Below the pieces are notes generated by a model. The model was not told where the DNA came from and made no database searches. It was given only the letters and a program-made list of their open reading frames with translations. The position numbers and the translations under genes are program-made. From CAINDZ01 sp041908585 (GTDB lineage: Bacteria > Krumholzibacteriota > Krumholzibacteriia > LZORAL124-64-63), in NCBI GenBank assembly GCA_041908585.1, contig JAYRFB010000166.1, positions 1-26,548 on the forward strand: 26,548 nt of DNA. Direction: 5' to 3'. Shown piece by piece: positions 1 to 10,713 of the stretch (the first letter of the stretch is position 1; the number at the start of each line of letters is the position of its first letter).

Positions 1-1
1 C

Positions 2-823
2 AAGAACCCGGTCTACATCGGCAAGATCCGGTGGCGCGAGATCCTCTACGACGGCACCCACGATCCGCTGGTCTCAGAGGAGCTCTTCCGGAATGCGCAG
101 GAGGTCCTCGATGAGCGGAACGAGGATCTGAAGGGACGCCAGTTCCGCCACGGCGAGGATCGGCTCCTCACCGGGGTCATCAAGTGTGGGAAGTGCGGGA
201 GCCACATGTTCGGAGGCGGCGGCAGCAAGAATGGCGTCGCCGTTCTCTACTACGTCTGCTCCAAGCGGTTCAACTACCAGGAGTGCGATCAGGACTACGT
301 CAGGGCGGACCTCTTGGACGGCGCGATCCTCCACGACATCAAGGCGATGTTCCTCGACGAGCAGTTCATGGGCCGAGTCTGGGAGGAGGCCAACAAGCGG
401 CTTGCCGCCGAGCGGCCCGACATCGAGAAGGAGATCGAAGGGAACCTGGCGGAGGTCGCCAAGGTCCAGGCGGCGACGGATCGCTACTTCAATGCGTTCG
501 AAGCCGGGAAGCTCAGCCCCGACCTCTGCAACGAGAAGGTCCTGGATCTCCGCGGGCGGCTGGAGGAGTTGGAGGCGCAGAGGGCGGATCTCGAGGCCCG
601 CCGGCAGAGGCTGGACCTACCCGCGATCGACCGCGAGATGCTCGCGTCCGTCGTCGGCGAGTTCGAGAAGGTGATGGCGGCCGGCACCACCGCTCAACGA
701 AAGGACCTTCTCCACCGTGTGGTAAAGAAGGTCCTCATCAGGGATCGTCGGACCGTCGAGGTCTGGTATGCGTTACCAAACCGAGGTCCGTTCGAATCCT
801 GGAACAATTGGCTCCTCGGGTAG
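2..823 (+). CDS. Large serine recombinase, C-terminal part (5' end outside window)
   Basis: DNA integrase/excisionase of the large serine recombinase family. Only the last 273 residues are in the window; the catalytic resolvase domain with its serine lies upstream of base 1. The visible part opens in the Recombinase domain (NPVYIGKIRW, then a DPLVSEELFRNAQEVL helix). A zinc beta-ribbon follows, with Cys at visible residues 62, 65, 86 and 95 (KCGKC ... YYVC ... QEC). Residues about 130-205 form a charged coiled coil, which in this family controls synapsis and excision. The last codons and the TAG stop (821-823) lie inside the antisense of the tRNA-Asn 3' end. The gene therefore abuts a likely attachment site, as expected for an integrase at the edge of its element. 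Family assignment is firm; the mobility of the element is inferred. Confidence 0.9.
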   Translation, partial: KNPVYIGKIRWREILYDGTHDPLVSEELFRNAQEVLDERNEDLKGRQFRHGEDRLLTGVIKCGKCGSHMFGGGGSKNGVAVLYYVCSKRFNYQECDQDYVRADLLDGAILHDIKAMFLDEQFMGRVWEEANKRLAAERPDIEKEIEGNLAEVAKVQAATDRYFNAFEAGKLSPDLCNEKVLDLRGRLEELEAQRADLEARRQRLDLPAIDREMLASVVGEFEKVMAAGTTAQRKDLLHRVVKKVLIRDRRTVEVWYALPNRGPFESWNNWLLG

Positions 824-883
824 GGCTCGAACCTACAACCCTGCGGTTAACAGCCGCATGCTCTACCATTGAGCTACCGAGGA
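809..883 (-). tRNA. tRNA-Asn (GUU), CCA encoded
   Basis: The reverse strand folds into a full cloverleaf. The acceptor stem is TCCTCGG (883-877) pairing with CCGAGGA (819-813), with discriminator G at 812. The D arm is GCTC/GAGC, the anticodon stem TGCGG/CCGCA with loop CTGTTAA (anticodon GTT), and the T arm GTAGG-TTCGAGC-CCTAC. CCA is encoded at 811-809. The mature body without CCA is 812-883. The last 15 bases overlap the recombinase reading frame on the other strand. Confidence 0.97.
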
Positions 884-956
884 ACCGGATTCCGCGGCCA
901 CAAACAGTCCCGCCCATGTCACGGGGGCACGGGCGGGCCCGCTTGAAGCGGCACCC

Positions 957-985
957 ATTATAAGCGGCGGCCCCGGCAGCGTCAA
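957..985 (-). promoter_or_regulatory. Sigma-70 promoter of tRNA-Asn
   Basis: On the minus strand there is a -35 TTGACG (985-980), a 17-bp spacer, and a perfect -10 TATAAT (962-957). The start would fall near 950, giving a leader of about 67 nt before the tRNA. Both the spacing and the near-consensus boxes fit a strong stable-RNA promoter. The rest of 884-1115 shows no convincing gene. Confidence 0.8.
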
Positions 986-1085
986 GAACGACCGGTTTTC
1001 GGCCAGTCATCCCTCGTCGAGCAGAACGCCGGCTTCCTTCAATACGTCATCGATGCTGCGACCCGCACCGACGGCGATGTCCCTG

Positions 1086-1099
1086 TTGCGCCGGCGCAA
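1086..1099. repeat. Palindrome copy 1 (core TTGCGCCGGCGCAA)
   Basis: A 14-bp perfect palindrome. It shares 16 bp (TTGCGCCGGCGCAAGT) with the copies at 19603-19630 and 25994-26011. It lies just beyond the stop of the leftward barrel gene (1116), so it could act in transcript termination or be a dispersed repeat. Confidence 0.6.
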
Positions 1100-1115
1100 G
1101 TCCCCCCAGCCCGCC

Positions 1116-3332
1116 CTACCTCCCGATTCCCACCACGAACCGCCAGTCCTGCCCCCCGGCCGCCTCGCCCACCGCCCGGGCCGCCCGCAGCTCCACGCGG
1201 CTGCCGATCCCCACCAGCGGCAGGTCCACCCGCCGGCTGAACCCCAGGCCCACATCCGCCCGCGAGCCCGTCGGCGGGGCCCCGTCCCCGCGCACGCCCA
1301 CCCCGGCGCGCCCGTCGGCTGCCACGCCGTCCGCGCCCGGCCACGACTCCCCCGCCCGACCCCACGCCCCGGCCCACTCGGCGAACACGAGCGGCCGCAG
1401 CTGCAGCCCGCGCAGCCCCGGCACCCGCAGCGCGCGCCACGGGTCCACGTTCAGGTCCAACTCCAGCGAGGCCCACGCCCCGCGATCACCCAGCAGCGAA
1501 CCGGCCGGCCACCCGCACAGCGAGCCGCCTTCGGCGCCGTCAACGCGCCAATCGCCCAGCCACACCCGGTGCTGCGCCGGCGCCGCGCCGTCGACGCCCC
1601 GTCCGCCCGCGCGCACGGTCCAGCGGTTGCCCAGCGCGTCGGGCCGCTGCCAGCGCGCGGACCAGTGCCAGCCCACCAGGTCCACGTCATCGCCGGACCA
1701 CCCGGGCACGCGCGGGCTCACGTTGAGCGACGCCACGCCCGCGCCCACCGCCAGCGCGCCCAGCAGCGCGCCGCCGTCCAGGCGCAGCGCGCGCAGGTCC
1801 GCCGCGTCGGCCGCCAACATGCCGTCCGGCCGCAGCCCGCGCCCCAGCGCGTTCCAGCGCTGGTGCACCGCCAGCGGCAACTCACGCGCCTGCGACCACC
1901 CTGTTTCCAGCCACGCCCGCGGCGCGGCGGCGCGCCCGTGCTGCCAGCGCGCCGACACCGCCAGCGCCGTGCGGTCGAAATAGTGGTTCGGGTCGCCGCC
2001 CCACAGCAGCGCCGACCACGAGCGTTGCCCCGTGCGGCCGTCGCCGCCGAACGCGGCCGTCGTGCGCGCGGCGCCCGCGCGCAGCGTCAGGCCCGCCCCG
2101 CCGCGCAGGCTCAGGCCCGCGCCCCACATGACGCGCCGATCGTCCAGCCCCGCTCCCAGCTCCGTGTCCAGCCGCAGCGCGCCGCCCAGCCGGCCGATCG
2201 TCGCGCCCACGCGCGGCGCCAGGCCCTGCGCGCGGTTGAACGCCAGGCCCGCCGGCCGCAGGCGCACGCCCACCGGGGGCCGTGCCGGCATGGCCGCCAG
2301 GGCGCGCACGCCCTCGCGCGAGAGCGAGTCCAGCCGCGCAGTCGCCAGCGACGACGGCTGCCGCAGCGGCTCCGGCATCTCGGCCTCCCACAGCTCGTCG
2401 ATGGCGGCCCAGAACAGCGCGGCGCCCGGGTCATCGCCACCGACCGCGCCGTTCGCTCCCGCCGCGCCATCGCACGGCTCACCGTTGATGACGATGTCGC
2501 GCAGCTCCACCTTCAGCTCCCAGGTGCCGCCGCCGCCGGCCAGCGGCAGGTCACGCATCTCGACGCGCGCCGTCTCGAGCATGGGGAACCAGACGCCGCC
2601 GCATGGCGCCTGGCGCTGCCGGTAGTGCGGGATGCCGCGGATCACCCAGGGGAACGGCACCGCCTCGCCGAAGCGCGCGTCGACGCGGCGGATCGCGAAG
2701 TCGGCGATATCCACCCAGATGGTTCCCGACGGCAGCGGCGCGAAGCGGTCGCGCGGCGAGAACGACACCACGTGCACCAGGCTGCCACCCACCAGCTTGC
2801 TTTCCAGCAGCTCGTAGCGGTACAGCTTCGCGCCGCCCTCGGCGAACGGCAGGTCGTCCACCATCTCCATCGGGCGCGGCTGCCAGGCGGGCTTGACGTG
2901 CGTGGACTCGGTGGCCGGCTGCGGCACGCCGTCCCGGAACGACTGCTTGCGTTCCCACAGGCGGACGATGCGGTCGGGGCGGCCGCGCTGCTGCTCGTAG
3001 CGCAGCGCCGACTCTTCCAGCTCCCAGTCCCCGCGCAGGTCGCCGGCGGCGGCGTCCGCCGCGCGGCCGTTCGGGCTGCGCACGGTGGTCACGACCGCGG
3101 TGAACGCCACGCTGCGCAGGCTGTCGCGGTCGGCTCGCTGCCGGCGGCCGATGTCCGCGATGATCTCGGCGAGCGTCACCCGCGGCGCGGCCACGTGCAG
3201 GGTGTCCGCCCAGGCCTCGGCGGCAACCGTTCCGTCCGCCGGAACGGCCGGTGTCGCGCACAGGGCGCAAGCGACCAACCCGAGAGCTGCGACAAGCATG
3301 GACCGGCGATCGAACCGATGGCGCAACTTCAT
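1116..3332 (-). CDS. Outer-membrane beta-barrel protein with N-terminal LolA-like domain
   Basis: Predicted secreted protein of 738 residues. The chosen ATG at 3332 has GGGAGG six bases upstream and is followed by a signal peptide (MKLRHRFDRR, then a hydrophobic run ending near ATPAVPA). Residues of about 50-270 read like a lipoprotein-sorting/LolA-like beta domain (for example GTIWVDIADFAIRRVDARF, then PHYRQ and a GGVWFPMLETARVEM strand). The remainder is a long set of alternating short hydrophobic strands opening with an FNRAQGL...G pattern. That pattern is seen at the start of DUF5686/surface-antigen-type barrels. The protein ends in WRFVVGIGR, a plausible last strand. Specific function is unknown; outer-membrane location is inferred from the signal peptide and the strand pattern. 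It is monocistronic, divergent from the kinase at 3773. Confidence 0.75.
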   Translation of the reverse strand: MKLRHRFDRRSMLVAALGLVACALCATPAVPADGTVAAEAWADTLHVAAPRVTLAEIIADIGRRQRADRDSLRSVAFTAVVTTVRSPNGRAADAAAGDLRGDWELEESALRYEQQRGRPDRIVRLWERKQSFRDGVPQPATESTHVKPAWQPRPMEMVDDLPFAEGGAKLYRYELLESKLVGGSLVHVVSFSPRDRFAPLPSGTIWVDIADFAIRRVDARFGEAVPFPWVIRGIPHYRQRQAPCGGVWFPMLETARVEMRDLPLAGGGGTWELKVELRDIVINGEPCDGAAGANGAVGGDDPGAALFWAAIDELWEAEMPEPLRQPSSLATARLDSLSREGVRALAAMPARPPVGVRLRPAGLAFNRAQGLAPRVGATIGRLGGALRLDTELGAGLDDRRVMWGAGLSLRGGAGLTLRAGAARTTAAFGGDGRTGQRSWSALLWGGDPNHYFDRTALAVSARWQHGRAAAPRAWLETGWSQARELPLAVHQRWNALGRGLRPDGMLAADAADLRALRLDGGALLGALAVGAGVASLNVSPRVPGWSGDDVDLVGWHWSARWQRPDALGNRWTVRAGGRGVDGAAPAQHRVWLGDWRVDGAEGGSLCGWPAGSLLGDRGAWASLELDLNVDPWRALRVPGLRGLQLRPLVFAEWAGAWGRAGESWPGADGVAADGRAGVGVRGDGAPPTGSRADVGLGFSRRVDLPLVGIGSRVELRAARAVGEAAGGQDWRFVVGIGR

Positions 3333-3772
3333 GACATCCCTCCCGATACTGATCCCCGGCGAGTCCGGGCGGCCCATGGCCGCGTCGTTGCCGGTCGGGC
3401 CGTGGCCCCCGTCTCACAGTTCCGTAACGGTGGTGCCGGGGCCGGCCGTGCCGGCCGCGCCTGCCCGCGCGACCCGGCTCGCCGGGGTCGCCCGGACCGG
3501 GCACGATCCGGGCCCATCGGCCCTCCGGCCGCCCACCGGCCATCCGGTCGCGCGGCGGCCCGCCCGCGGGCTCCCAAGCCCGCCTGCCGCTCGCGCGCCC
3601 CTCCCCCTCCCGTCGGCACAGGTTGACGGATCCGGGCCCGCTGTCAAAGCCAATAAACGCCAAAGTTCGATCAAGTTACCCCGCCCGCCGCCGATATCGC
3701 GGGTACGGGGGACCGCACCTGCCGCGGGCGCCCGTCTGCTGCCGTGCGGAGCACCTGCGGAGCGATGGTGAC
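3333..3772. other. 440-bp divergent intergenic region
   Basis: No gene is convincing here on either strand; the open frames are compositional shadows. The span 3623-3690 is AT-richer than its surroundings. It contains TTGAC (3623-3627) and GTCAA (3643-3647) as an inverted pair. On the minus strand this gives a perfect TTGACA -35 box (3647-3642), but no good -10 box follows. Promoters for both flanking genes probably lie here. Confidence 0.45.
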
Positions 3773-6529
<2,757 letters not shown>

Positions 6530-6533
6530 TCGC

Positions 6534-7346
6534 TCAGCGGCCGCGCACCAGGTAGCGGCGCACCTCGAAGTGGTCCATCGTGTTGAGGATGCCGCCGCAG
6601 CAGACGCCCGCGGCTCGCGCCAGTTCCGCCCCATGCCGGTAGTCCACCAGCCGCGCCGCGCGGTGCGCGTCGGGACTGATCGCCAGCAGCACGCCCATCT
6701 CCTGCGCCAGCCGGCAATGGCTCCAGTCCAGCTCGGCGCAGCAGGGGTTGGCGGTCACTTCCACCGCGGTGTCGTGCGCCGCGGCCGCCTCCAGCACCGC
6801 GCGCATGTCGACGCCCGCCTTGTCACCCTGCAGCATGAACTCGCCCATGGGCTTGCCCAGGATGGAAACGCGCGGATGCGAGGCCGCGCGCACGATCTGG
6901 TCGGTCAGGCGCCGCGCATCCCAGCCGCCGTTGGCCGGGAACGAGGCGATCACGAAATCGAACCAGGTCAGGTCGCCGTCCGTCACCGGCAGCGAGCCGT
7001 CGGGGTTCACGTCCAGCTCGATGCCCTGCAGGATGTCGAACGACGGGTTCAGCGCCCGCAGGCGCTCGATCTCCTGCCGCTGCACCTGCGCCGCCTGCAG
7101 GTCCAGGCCGTCCGGGTGGGCAACCGATCGGAAATGATCGCTGATCCCCAGGTACTCGAGCCCGATCTCCTGCGCCGTGGCCACCATCGACGACAGCGAA
7201 TGCGCCCCGTCGGCCCAGCGGCTGTGGCTGTGGAGGATGCCCTTGATGTCGCAGGGCCGCACGAGCTGCTCGGCTGGCGTCTGCGCCGCCGGGAATGCCT
7301 CATCACGCGGCGCCGGCGCGCGGTCGTCGTAGCAATCGCTGTACAA
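6534..7346 (-). CDS. PHP-domain phosphoesterase, PolX C-terminal type
   Basis: Stand-alone metal-dependent phosphoesterase of 270 residues, resembling the PHP domain of family-X DNA polymerase (PolX) without polymerase domains. Metal-ligand motifs are visible: H39-S-H41, D45 in WADGAHS, D70-H71 in GISDHF, E110 in GIELDV, and ISPDAH near the C terminus. By family knowledge it acts on phosphoesters such as DNA 3' ends or histidinol-phosphate-like substrates; the real substrate cannot be read from sequence. The start is uncertain. TTG at 7346 has GGAG five bases upstream and is preferred. TTG at 7403 would add 19 residues but has no ribosome-binding site. It is divergent from the M29 peptidase gene. 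Confidence 0.85.
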   Translation of the reverse strand: MYSDCYDDRAPAPRDEAFPAAQTPAEQLVRPCDIKGILHSHSRWADGAHSLSSMVATAQEIGLEYLGISDHFRSVAHPDGLDLQAAQVQRQEIERLRALNPSFDILQGIELDVNPDGSLPVTDGDLTWFDFVIASFPANGGWDARRLTDQIVRAASHPRVSILGKPMGEFMLQGDKAGVDMRAVLEAAAAHDTAVEVTANPCCAELDWSHCRLAQEMGVLLAISPDAHRAARLVDYRHGAELARAAGVCCGGILNTMDHFEVRRYLVRGR

Positions 7347-7479
7347 GGCCGCTCCGGTGGGGTGAGGTGTGTCGGACCGGTTGCGCGCCGCCGATCGGGC
7401 CAATGGTCGGCGTCCAGCTTAAGAACACTCCCGGGGCGCCGCAACCCGCTCCCGGCTGTTGCGCCACCCGGAAATGCGC

Positions 7480-7485
7480 TATCAT
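7480..7485 (+). promoter_or_regulatory. Putative -10 box of the M29 peptidase gene
   Basis: TATCAT (five of six matches to TATAAT) lies 25 bp before the ATG at 7511. Only a weak -35 (TGTTGC, 17 bp upstream) is visible. The 7404-7510 gap must serve both divergent genes. Confidence 0.4.
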
Positions 7486-7510
7486 CCGGACCCGCCGAAA
7501 GGAGCTTCCC

Positions 7511-8536
7511 ATGCCCGAGAGCAGCGACGATGCCCGGCGCACCATGGCCGCCGCGGCCCGGCGAGCCATGTGCAACGTGCTGGACCTTGCGCCCGCTGAT
7601 CGCCTGCTGGTGGTTACGGATGCGGTCACCGGCGCCTGCGGCGAGGCCTTCGCGACCGCCGCCCGCGACCTCGGCTGCCCCGTGCAGTTGTACCGGCTGC
7701 CGGACGCCGGACGCCCGCTGTCGGCCGTGCCGACCGACCTGCCGCCCCTGCTTGACCAGGCCGATGTCGTCGTCAACGCCATCGTCGGCGACCCGGCCGA
7801 GGTCCCCTTCCGCCTGCAGTGGATCTCGCTCATCGAGGGCTCGGGCCGCCATCGCCTGGGCCACAGCCCCGGCATCTCCGCGGACATGATGCTCGGTGGC
7901 GCCCTGGACGTGGACTACGCCGCGATGCACGACACCGCGCTGCTCCTGACGCACGGCCTGCGCAAGGCCGCGTCCGTGCGCCTGACCACGCCCGCGGGCA
8001 CCGACCTGGTCATGGATGTCCGCGATCGCGGCTTCACCCACGACCTGAAGGCACGCCTGGATGCCGGCGCCAACCTCCCCTGCGGCGAGATCTACGCCGC
8101 CCCGGTCGAGACCGGAGCCAACGGGCTGCTCGTCGTCGACGGCGGCTTCGCCGGGCACGGCCGCCTGGCCGCCCCGGTCGTGATCACGGTGCGTCACGGC
8201 CGCTGCATCGACCTGGACGGTGACGACCCGGCCCTGGTCGCTGCCGTCCGCGGCTTCATGGACACGGACGAGGGCGCGCGCGGCATCGCCGAACTGGGCA
8301 TCGGCCTGAACCCGCGTGCCCGCCTCGGCAGCCACATCCTGGAATCCGAGAAGACCCTCGGCACGGTGCACGTCGCCTTCGGCGACAACGACGGCATCGC
8401 CGGCGGCCAGGGCCGCTCGCGGATGCACATGGATTACCTGGTGCTGGCGCCCACGGTCGAGGTGACGACCCGCGGCGGCGCCCGCCGCGTGCTGATGCGC
8501 GACGGGCAGGTGGTGGCGACGCGGGCTAGAGGGTGA
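7511..8536 (+). CDS. M29-family aminopeptidase
   Basis: Metallo-aminopeptidase of peptidase family M29 (AmpS/PepS/thermophilic aminopeptidase type), 341 residues, predicted cytoplasmic (no signal peptide). ATG at 7511 has AAAGGAG about six bases upstream. Family landmarks are present: GEIYAAPVETGANG (first metal-ligand Glu), ILESEKTLGTVHVAFGDN (Glu and His ligands) and SRMHMDYLV (His and Asp ligands). The family removes N-terminal residues using two Co/Zn ions. It is slightly shorter than typical members of about 400 residues, mainly in the N-terminal half. It converges on the DsrE gene, and the two 3' ends overlap by 11 bp. Confidence 0.88.
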   Translation: MPESSDDARRTMAAAARRAMCNVLDLAPADRLLVVTDAVTGACGEAFATAARDLGCPVQLYRLPDAGRPLSAVPTDLPPLLDQADVVVNAIVGDPAEVPFRLQWISLIEGSGRHRLGHSPGISADMMLGGALDVDYAAMHDTALLLTHGLRKAASVRLTTPAGTDLVMDVRDRGFTHDLKARLDAGANLPCGEIYAAPVETGANGLLVVDGGFAGHGRLAAPVVITVRHGRCIDLDGDDPALVAAVRGFMDTDEGARGIAELGIGLNPRARLGSHILESEKTLGTVHVAFGDNDGIAGGQGRSRMHMDYLVLAPTVEVTTRGGARRVLMRDGQVVATRARG

Positions 8537-8924
8537 TCACCCGCTTGGCGGCCCACTGCAGTTCGATGATATCCTTCATGGATCCGGCGACGCCGGCCTG
8601 CACCCTGTCGGCCAGCCCGAAGAAGTTGAGGCAGGTCGTGCAGACGACCACGCGCGCGCCCTTGTCCGCCAGCGAGCGCAGCTCGTCCAGGACCGGCGAG
8701 CCCTCCACCGCCAGCTTCACGCCCTCGCCGTACAGGCAGATCGCGTGCGGGATGCGGTCGTCCGCATCCAGCAGTCCCAGGTGCGACTGGATGAGCTTCA
8801 GGCCGAGCTCGGCCGGCGCGTGGCCCATGCCGTTGTTGGCGATGACCAGCGTGGTACGGCGCCTGCGGCCGCGCTCGTCGTCGCTTTCGTGGTGGTTGTC
8901 GTCGTGGTGCTTGTCGCCATGCAT
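8526..8924 (-). CDS. DsrE-family protein, YedF C-terminal type
   Basis: Small sulfur-relay-like protein of 132 residues. From residue 24 it matches the DsrE-like C-terminal domain of YedF-type proteins: TTLVIANNGMGHAPAELG, GEGVKLAVEGSPVLDEL, then CTTCLNFFGL with Cys 95 and Cys 98. The TusA-like N-terminal domain of full YedF is absent. In its place is a His/Asp-rich stretch (MHGDKHHDDNHHES) that might bind metal, followed by an Arg cluster. YedF proteins are linked to selenium/sulfur metabolism, but the exact role is unknown. ATG at 8924 has GGGAGGG eight bases upstream. It is the last gene of an operon with the methyltransferase (22 bp gap) and the GNAT gene. Confidence 0.85.
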   Translation of the reverse strand: MHGDKHHDDNHHESDDERGRRRRTTLVIANNGMGHAPAELGLKLIQSHLGLLDADDRIPHAICLYGEGVKLAVEGSPVLDELRSLADKGARVVVCTTCLNFFGLADRVQAGVAGSMKDIIELQWAAKRVITL

Positions 8925-8946
8925 GGTCGCGTCCCTCCCGAAGGTG

Positions 8947-10089
8947 TCAGTACAGCTCGAACTTCAGCAGCCGCCCGTCCAGGCCGCCGTTGCGCAGCGG
9001 CAGGCGGAGCGCCGGCTTCAGGCCGATCTCGCCGGCCAGTTCCTTGTCCCCCACGTAGACATAGGCATCCGAGCCCTTGCACTTCTGCTTGAGGAAGTCG
9101 CCGAACTCGCGCATGAAGGCCTTCATGTCGGCGGCCGGCTGCAGGCGGATGCCGTAGGGCGGGTTGCAGACGATGACGCTGTCCTCGATGCCGCCCAGGT
9201 CGCGGTAGTCGCTGCGCTTGACGCGCAGCTCGTCGCCGGTGGGGATGCGCGCCACGTTGCGGCGCGTCATCTCGACGGCGGCCGGGTCGATGTCCGAGCC
9301 GCGGATCAGTCCCCCGCGCACCGGCTTGATCGCGTTGTCCTCCTCCAGCTTGACCTTGATCCACGTGCGCTTGTCGTGGTCGGGCAGCAGCTGGAAGCCC
9401 CACTTCGCGCGCAGGCAGCCGGCCGGGATGTTGCCGGCCTTCAGCCAGGCCTCGGCCAGCAGCGTGCCCGAGCCGCACATCGGGTCGTAGAGCGGGCGCT
9501 TGCCGTCCCACCCGGCGAAGTCGAGGATCGCCGCGGCCAGCGTCTCCTGCATCGGCGCCTCGACCGCGTCCAGGCGGTAGCCGCGCCTGTGCAGCGAGCC
9601 GCCCGAGCAGTCCAGGAAGATCGTGGCCACGTCGTCCAGGACGTGCACGCCGATCGCCAGGTCCGGGTTCTCCGCGTCGACATCCGGCCGCTTGCCGTGG
9701 AAGCGCTTGCGGAACATGTCCGCCACGCAGTCCTTCACCTTGAGCGCGGCGTATTTGCTGTGCGTGACGCGGCTGCGGTGCACGTTGGCGAACACGGCGA
9801 ACGTCTGGTCCAGGCGCAGGATGTGCGTCCAGTCGATCTTCTTGGCGCCCAGGTACAGTTCCTCGGGCGTGCCGGCGGGAAACTCGGCCAGCGGCGCCAG
9901 CACGCGCGAGATGAGCCGCGCGCGGTAGTTCACGCGGCACAGCGCCTCCGGGTCGGCGCTGAAGATGATCCCGCGCTTGCCGGGCTGCACGCGCTTGGCG
10001 CCCAGGCGCTTGAGCTCCGCCGCCGCGGTCTCCTCGAGGCCGCCCGCCGTCTGCGCGTAGAAGCGCCGCCGCTGCTGGTACAGGTACAC
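8947..10089 (-). CDS. THUMP-domain class I RNA methyltransferase (RlmL/YpsC-like)
   Basis: SAM-dependent RNA base methyltransferase of 380 residues, equivalent to the N-terminal half of RlmL (23S rRNA guanine-N2 methylation) or to the Firmicute YpsC/RlmL-like proteins. The N-terminal ferredoxin-like region and THUMP domain occupy about 1-165. SAM motif I is DPMCGSGT at 202-209, the acidic ribose-binding motif GSDIDP is at 264-269, and the catalytic NPPY is at 309-312, a signature of amino-group N-methylation. GTG at 10089 begins 2 bp after the GNAT stop, with GGGGA upstream, so the two genes are probably translationally coupled. Family is certain; the exact rRNA position is not. Confidence 0.92.
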   Translation of the reverse strand: MYLYQQRRRFYAQTAGGLEETAAAELKRLGAKRVQPGKRGIIFSADPEALCRVNYRARLISRVLAPLAEFPAGTPEELYLGAKKIDWTHILRLDQTFAVFANVHRSRVTHSKYAALKVKDCVADMFRKRFHGKRPDVDAENPDLAIGVHVLDDVATIFLDCSGGSLHRRGYRLDAVEAPMQETLAAAILDFAGWDGKRPLYDPMCGSGTLLAEAWLKAGNIPAGCLRAKWGFQLLPDHDKRTWIKVKLEEDNAIKPVRGGLIRGSDIDPAAVEMTRRNVARIPTGDELRVKRSDYRDLGGIEDSVIVCNPPYGIRLQPAADMKAFMREFGDFLKQKCKGSDAYVYVGDKELAGEIGLKPALRLPLRNGGLDGRLLKFELY

Positions 10090-10091
10090 GG

Positions 10092-10577
10092 TCAGCCGTC
10101 CCCGCGCGTCATGAGGATATGGTCGATGCCGCACTCGTCGAAGACGCCGCCGCGGCGCGCGAAGCCGTAGCCGGCGTAGAAATCCTCCAGGTAGACCTGG
10201 GCATGCAGCTTCAGCTTCGTGGCGCCGCGCCGTTCGGCCTCCTGCAGCAGCACGCCGACCATGCCGTGCGCGTAGCCGCGACCGCGCCACTGCTCCCTCA
10301 CCGCGATGCGCCCCAGCTTCGCCCAGCCGCCCTCCAGCAGCAGCAGGCGCCCGCTGGCCGCCGGCTGGCCGTCGGCTTCCCCCACGACGTGCACGGCGAC
10401 CGCGTCGTCGGCGTCGAACTCGTCGTCCCACGAGACGCCCTGCTCGTCGTGGAAGACGATGCCGCGCACGACCATCACCTTCAGCAGGTCGGCCGGCGTC
10501 TCGGCGATGCGGAAGACGATGCGGCGGCTGTCGTCGTCGTCGCCATCGTCGTCGTGGTCGGCGAACTCGCGGTTCAC
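10092..10577 (-). CDS. GNAT family N-acetyltransferase
   Basis: Acetyl-CoA-dependent N-acetyltransferase of 161 residues. The acetyl-CoA pyrophosphate-binding loop is visible as REQWRGRGYAHGM after the strand WAKLGRIAV, and the C-terminal YLEDFYAGYGF segment is typical of ElaA/YjcF-like members. The acceptor substrate is unknown. GTG at 10577 has CAGGAG seven bases upstream. The first 18 residues are an acidic low-complexity tail (HDDDGDDDD) encoded by GTC/GAC triplet repeats. It is first in the operon with the methyltransferase and DsrE gene. Confidence 0.9.
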   Translation of the reverse strand: MNREFADHDDDGDDDDSRRIVFRIAETPADLLKVMVVRGIVFHDEQGVSWDDEFDADDAVAVHVVGEADGQPAASGRLLLLEGGWAKLGRIAVREQWRGRGYAHGMVGVLLQEAERRGATKLKLHAQVYLEDFYAGYGFARRGGVFDECGIDHILMTRGDG

Positions 10578-10650
10578 GTGACGGCTCCTGGAGGCGGTTC
10601 CCGTGGCGACACCCGCGGGCGGTCCGGGGCTCGGCCTGGCAGCGATCCGG

Positions 10651-10659
10651 TGCTAGATT
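10651..10659 (+). promoter_or_regulatory. Putative extended -10 of the ogt-alkA fusion gene
   Basis: TGC-TAGATT forms an extended -10 (TGn plus four of six matches) 55 bp upstream of the ATG at 10714. The -35 is poorly defined. Confidence 0.35.
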
Positions 10660-10713
10660 GGTCCGGTCGGCTTCCCGCGGAATATAGCCCCCCCGAACCG
10701 GAAAGGCACCCCG

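Noticed and set aside
785..803. GTTCGAATCC resembling a second tRNA T-arm beside tRNA-Asn
   Set aside because: The flanks do not pair as a T-stem and the bases are codons of the recombinase C terminus.
1007..1110. Leftward peptide RNRDIAVGAGRSIDDVLKEAG as a possible gene remnant
   Set aside because: It looks mildly coding-like but has no start or ribosome site and merges into the shadow of the barrel gene; too short to support.
1053..3626. Long rightward open frame opposite the barrel gene
   Set aside because: Pro/Arg/His-rich shadow of the leftward barrel gene; no ribosome site or family.
3623..3772. Possible riboswitch or upstream start of the first hybrid kinase
   Set aside because: No riboswitch consensus was found, and the added residues would be low-complexity ahead of the membrane helices.
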